Origin: Salinibacterium sp.
GTDB lineage: Bacteria > Actinomycetota > Actinomycetes > Actinomycetales > Microbacteriaceae
NCBI GenBank assembly: GCA_004297555.1
Contig: SCSV01000182.1
Span: forward strand, 1 to 8,282
Length of the DNA: 8,282 nucleotides
Direction of reading: 5' to 3'
The translations under genes and the position numbers were made by a program. Positions 5,530 to 8,282 of the stretch are shown piece by piece. Below the pieces are notes generated by a model that searched no databases, was not told where the DNA came from, and worked only from the letters and a program-made list of their open reading frames with translations. Positions within the stretch are counted from its first letter, which is position 1, and every line of letters begins with the position of its first letter.

Positions 5530-6755
5530 CGCTCGCCCGCGAGAACGCTCGCCGGATCGAGACCGGCATTGGTGAACTTGATCGTGCGGCTGGGGTACCC
5601 GCCCGTCGCCTCAAGCGAGCCCTCTCGCAACGCGAAGATCGGGCTCGCCTCGATCACGCCCGCCGTGACCTGCCCGCTCGGCGCCACGATCTCCACCACA
5701 CGGCGGCGACCGTTCCGGCCGAGCTCGCAATGCACGACGATGTCGATGCACGAGGCGACGGTGGGCACGACGAACGCGGAGTCGATGTTGCGGCCGGCGA
5801 GCAGGGGCAGGGTCGACAGCTTGATCAGGGCATCCCGAGCATTATTGGCATGGATGCTCGACATGCCGGGCAGTCCGCTGTTGAGCGCGATGAGGAGGTC
5901 GAGGGACTCCGCCTCGCGTACTTCGCCGACCACAAGGCGGTCGGGGCGCATCCGCAATGCTTCTTTGATCAGGCGGCGGAGTGTGATCTCGCCTGTGCCC
6001 TCGAGACTCGGTTGGCGGCACTGCATGCCGACGCCGTCGTGAGTGCCGGCGGCGAGCTCGAAGGTCTCCTCGACTGTGACGACCCGGTCGCTCGGTCGCG
6101 CGGCGGCGAGCAGCGCGTTGAGCATGGTCGTCTTGCCGCTCTGAGTCGCGCCGGAGACGAGGATGTTCTGATTGGCGAGCACGCACATCCGCAGAAACTC
6201 GGCGGCTTGTTGCGTGAGGCTGCCTAATCCAACGAGCCGTTGCAGGTCACGGATGCGCTGGCTGAATTTGCGCACATTCACGGCCCAGTGCTTTCGCGTG
6301 ACGTCGGGAATGACGACGTGCAAACGCGAGCCGTCAGGCAGCGAGGCGTCGACGAATGGGGAGCTCAGGTCGACGCGGCGCCCGGACGACTGCAGCATGC
6401 GCTCGACGAGATCGCGCACCTCACCATCGCTGAGACCGATGCCCGTGAGTTCGGCCACCCCGTTGCGGGCGATGAACACCGCGTCTGGGCTGTTGATCCA
6501 GATCTCTTCGATCGTGTCGTCATCGAAGAAGGGCTGGAGCGGCCCGAAGCCCGTGAGGGTGGCGACGATCTCTTTGGCCGCCTGAGTTTCGTCCGCGAGC
6601 AAGGGCACGGAGCCGCCGAGTGCTCGCTCGCTGTAGCGGCGAACTTCGTCGTGGACATAGCGGGCGGCGAGCGCGTGATCGCCGCCGAGGTCTACTCCGT
6701 CGCGCTTGACCCGCTCGCGTACCTGGTCAGCGATCGTGGCGAGGGCGTTGGACAT
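5526..6755 (-). CDS. tadA: TadA/CpaF-type Flp pilus assembly ATPase
   Basis: This 409-aa protein is a secretion ATPase of the type II/IV family, CpaF/TadA branch, which hydrolyses ATP in the cytoplasm to drive pilin assembly through TadB/TadC. The N-terminal region includes FGPLQPFFDDDTIEEIWIN (70-88), the usual CpaF start. The Walker A motif is GATQSGKT (202-209), the Asp-box region is VEETFEL (228-234), the Walker B region is LVVGEVRE (274-281) after EALRMRPDR, and the His box is HANN (302-305). All key motifs look intact. ATG 6755 has only a weak G-rich site (GGGGG) upstream. It lies 55 bases after the membrane-protein gene and carries a perfect DnaA box in that gap. No CpaE/Ssd gene precedes it here, unlike many actinobacterial Tad loci. 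Confidence 0.93.
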   Translation of the reverse strand: MSNALATIADQVRERVKRDGVDLGGDHALAARYVHDEVRRYSERALGGSVPLLADETQAAKEIVATLTGFGPLQPFFDDDTIEEIWINSPDAVFIARNGVAELTGIGLSDGEVRDLVERMLQSSGRRVDLSSPFVDASLPDGSRLHVVIPDVTRKHWAVNVRKFSQRIRDLQRLVGLGSLTQQAAEFLRMCVLANQNILVSGATQSGKTTMLNALLAAARPSDRVVTVEETFELAAGTHDGVGMQCRQPSLEGTGEITLRRLIKEALRMRPDRLVVGEVREAESLDLLIALNSGLPGMSSIHANNARDALIKLSTLPLLAGRNIDSAFVVPTVASCIDIVVHCELGRNGRRRVVEIVAPSGQVTAGVIEASPIFALREGSLEATGGYPSRTIKFTNAGLDPASVLAGER

Positions 6756-6794
6756 GCCCCCATCGTGTTCGAGAGCGCGGGCATCCGTCGCCGT

Positions 6795-6803
6795 TTATCC
6801 ACA
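6795..6803. promoter_or_regulatory. DnaA box TTATCCACA (tadA side)
   Basis: A second exact TTATCCACA, extending to TTATCCACAGG (to 6805), lies in the 55-base gap before tadA, 39 bases from its ATG. It has the same orientation relative to the gene as the copy before the pilin gene. Both sit at the start of a run of pilus genes, which suggests a shared control element or DnaA-linked regulation. No clear -35/-10 pair is seen around it. Confidence 0.4.
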
Positions 6804-6810
6804 GGCGAGC

Positions 6811-8154
6811 TCAGGCGAAGGCGAAAAGCAGCGGCAGCACCAGCGCGACGATTGCCGCCCAGAGGCCGAAGACCGGGAGGTAGGCGGTCTGCCAGCGTTC
6901 GAGCCCAGCCGCGGTCGCCCGCCGCGCAAGCATGCGAGTGAGGAACCAAGCTGTGCCCGCGAGATTGACGACGAGGATCAGGTTGAGGCCGAGGGCCGAA
7001 ACCCGGTTGGCGGTGAAACCGAACTCCTCGATGCGGGAGAACAAGGAGCCCACGACGAGTGCGTCGAGGACCAAAGCGGCCGCCACAGCAACGAGTTGGG
7101 TGACATCGAGCAGCCCGACCGGTTTGGTCGCCTCGCGGGCTGACACCGAATAGAGGACGAGGCCGAAGACGACGAGCAGGAGAAGGTCGAAGACGGTGAC
7201 GAGATCGCGATCGAACTCGCGGCCGACGCCAGCGGCGAGGTAGGTGATCGCCGAGACGATCAACATCAGCGCGAACAGCGGGGTGAAGATCGCGGCCAAC
7301 ACCGGCGCCAGGTTCTCGATCACGCGCTTCTTCGCCTCGACCAGCCAGGCGGCCACGATCACCGCGGCGGCGGCGCCTGAGGGCAACACCCAGTACACGA
7401 CGTCATCGATCACTGCGGCGGGCGCGATGGGCTTGAGCACGAGGATGGTCAACGCCATCAGCACACCACCGCCGAGCGCGAGCAGCACCCAGTAGATCAC
7501 CCACTCCCCCGTGAAGCGCACGAACTCCATTCGCCGCCGGGGCACGCGTAGCTCGCCGCCCAGATACTCGACGCCGACGAGGAACCACAGCAACACCGGC
7601 ACATGGATCGCGGTGAGCAGATTCGTTTGGCCGCCCGGAGCAAACGGATAGAGGTTCACCAGCAGGACGAGGACGGCGACACAGGCCGCAACGACAGCGA
7701 CGAACCGCGGCGCAAGCTTTCGGCGCCAGGCGAAGTATCCGATCAGAACCGGCAGCACGAGCAGCCCGAGGTTGCGCAGAAACCACGGTGCGACATCCTC
7801 CGGGATGCCCGCGAGGATGCGCCCAACCTGAACCAGCACGGCAGCGAGCACCGCGAATGCGATCATCTCGGCGAGCGGGCGGCGGTCCTTCTCGGCGGGA
7901 GCGACAGGCAGCACGAGTTGCTTCCAGAGTCGCTCGCCGTGCTCGCGCGAGAACTCGGCGGTGAGCTCGTCGACGCGACCGAGTCGTTGCACGGCGATCT
8001 GGAAGGCTTCGCCCTCAGAGAGACCAACCTCGATCAGTTCGGCGATCTGGTCGCGAAGGTGGCTTTCGAGTTCATCTGCGTCAGCCGAGTCCACGGCGGA
8101 GTCGCGGGTGATGGCGCTGCGCCAGCGCGCGATGTCGGTCTCGAGTTGTTCCAT
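6811..8154 (-). CDS. PadR-linked permease-prefix membrane protein, 11 TM, unknown function
   Basis: This 447-aa protein has a cytoplasmic N-terminal domain (1-85) of the type called permease prefix domain, with ADELESHLRDQIAELIEVGL (25-44) and EGEAFQIAVQRLGRVDELTAEF (47-68). Such domains are commonly encoded right after PadR regulators. About eleven TM helices follow, at roughly 96-116, 125-143, 150-171, 179-197, 218-240, 252-272, 283-308, 318-338, 349-371, 386-408 and 423-446. The segment FSRIEEFGFTANRVSALGL (372-390) recalls DUF4153/DUF4173-like membrane proteins, but I am not sure of that. No transport substrate can be read. The ATG at 8154 was chosen because its A is the last base of the PadR stop (TGATG), so the two genes are coupled; 24 further codons are open but overlap PadR. 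PadR is the likely regulator. Confidence 0.75.
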   Translation of the reverse strand: MEQLETDIARWRSAITRDSAVDSADADELESHLRDQIAELIEVGLSEGEAFQIAVQRLGRVDELTAEFSREHGERLWKQLVLPVAPAEKDRRPLAEMIAFAVLAAVLVQVGRILAGIPEDVAPWFLRNLGLLVLPVLIGYFAWRRKLAPRFVAVVAACVAVLVLLVNLYPFAPGGQTNLLTAIHVPVLLWFLVGVEYLGGELRVPRRRMEFVRFTGEWVIYWVLLALGGGVLMALTILVLKPIAPAAVIDDVVYWVLPSGAAAAVIVAAWLVEAKKRVIENLAPVLAAIFTPLFALMLIVSAITYLAAGVGREFDRDLVTVFDLLLLVVFGLVLYSVSAREATKPVGLLDVTQLVAVAAALVLDALVVGSLFSRIEEFGFTANRVSALGLNLILVVNLAGTAWFLTRMLARRATAAGLERWQTAYLPVFGLWAAIVALVLPLLFAFA

Positions 8155-8282
8155 CAGAGACTCGCAAGGGCAGCATCGGCGGAAGAGTTCCACAGCCCGC
8201 CGAGCGTGCGTGTGACCGTGGCCCATTGGCGGCGCTGTTGGGCGAGTTCAGCACGACCGGCATCCGTGATCTCGTAATAGCG
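8154..8282 (-). CDS. PadR-family transcriptional regulator (C-terminal 42 residues; 5' end beyond window)
   Basis: The frame read from the right edge gives RYYEITDAGRAELAQQRRQW, then ATVTRTLGGLW and a short tail ending in ASL before TGA. RYYEIT-x-AGR is the hallmark end of the PadR winged-helix domain, where the beta-wing strand passes into the last helix. The DNA-binding helices and start codon lie outside the window. PadR regulators are usually repressors that respond to small molecules or stress and control adjacent membrane proteins. The stop shares a base with the start of the 11-TM protein gene, so this is the standard PadR plus membrane-partner pair. The domain call is firm from the conserved C-terminus; the ligand is unknown. 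Confidence 0.85.
   Translation of the reverse strand, partial: RYYEITDAGRAELAQQRRQWATVTRTLGGLWNSSADAALASL

Noticed and set aside
5098..6042. Long plus-strand open frame (314 codons) opposite tadB and tadA
   Set aside because: It is antisense to two genes with intact family motifs, and its composition (charged, Arg/Glu-rich) is that expected of a GC-rich shadow frame.
2658..6805. DnaA boxes as evidence for a replication origin
   Set aside because: There are only two, about 4 kb apart, with no AT-rich unwinding region and no dnaA or dnaN gene; a regulatory role is more plausible.

Overview
The window looks like chromosomal DNA of a high-GC actinobacterium, plausibly Microbacteriaceae (inferred from about 70% GC in the core genes, the actinobacterial style of Tad genes, and a PadR gene fused operon-style to a permease-prefix membrane gene). 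Its centre is a Flp/Tad-type pilus (type IVc, tight-adherence) locus on the minus strand, read from right to left.

Layout in minus-strand reading order: a PadR-family regulator (C-terminal 42 residues only, running off the right edge) overlaps by one base an 11-TM membrane protein with a PadR-linked N-terminal domain (6811-8154). After a 55-base gap come tadA/cpaF ATPase (5526-6755), tadB (4669-5529) and tadC (3734-4672), joined by 4-base ATGA overlaps. The pilus operon is then interrupted by about 1.1 kb (2596-3733) with three unrecognised small genes of lower GC: a 97-aa soluble protein, a 56-aa acidic peptide, and a 129-aa three-TM protein coupled to the peptide. The pilus genes resume with a 57-aa Flp-like pilin (2422-2595), two TadE-type pseudopilins (2035-2421, 1608-2060) and a TadG-like protein (1132-1611), again abutting or overlapping.

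Left of the pilus locus, a plus-strand phosphoribosyltransferase gene (512-1135) converges on tadG and shares a CTAG stop palindrome with it. It is divergent from a minus-strand gene (1-378, cut by the left edge) for an exported or membrane-anchored collagen-like Gly-X-Y protein.

Functionally, TadA powers pilin assembly through the TadB/TadC membrane platform, the Flp-like pilin and TadE pseudopilins are fibre or initiation subunits, and TadG is an associated membrane protein. No prepilin peptidase, CpaE/Ssd-type ATPase or canonical Glu+5 pilin lies in the window; they may be encoded elsewhere. The most unusual signals are a near-consensus Gram-positive LexA (SOS) box and a perfect DnaA box side by side upstream of the pilin gene, a second copy of the DnaA-box 11-mer upstream of tadA, and the three-gene insert between tadC and the pilin.
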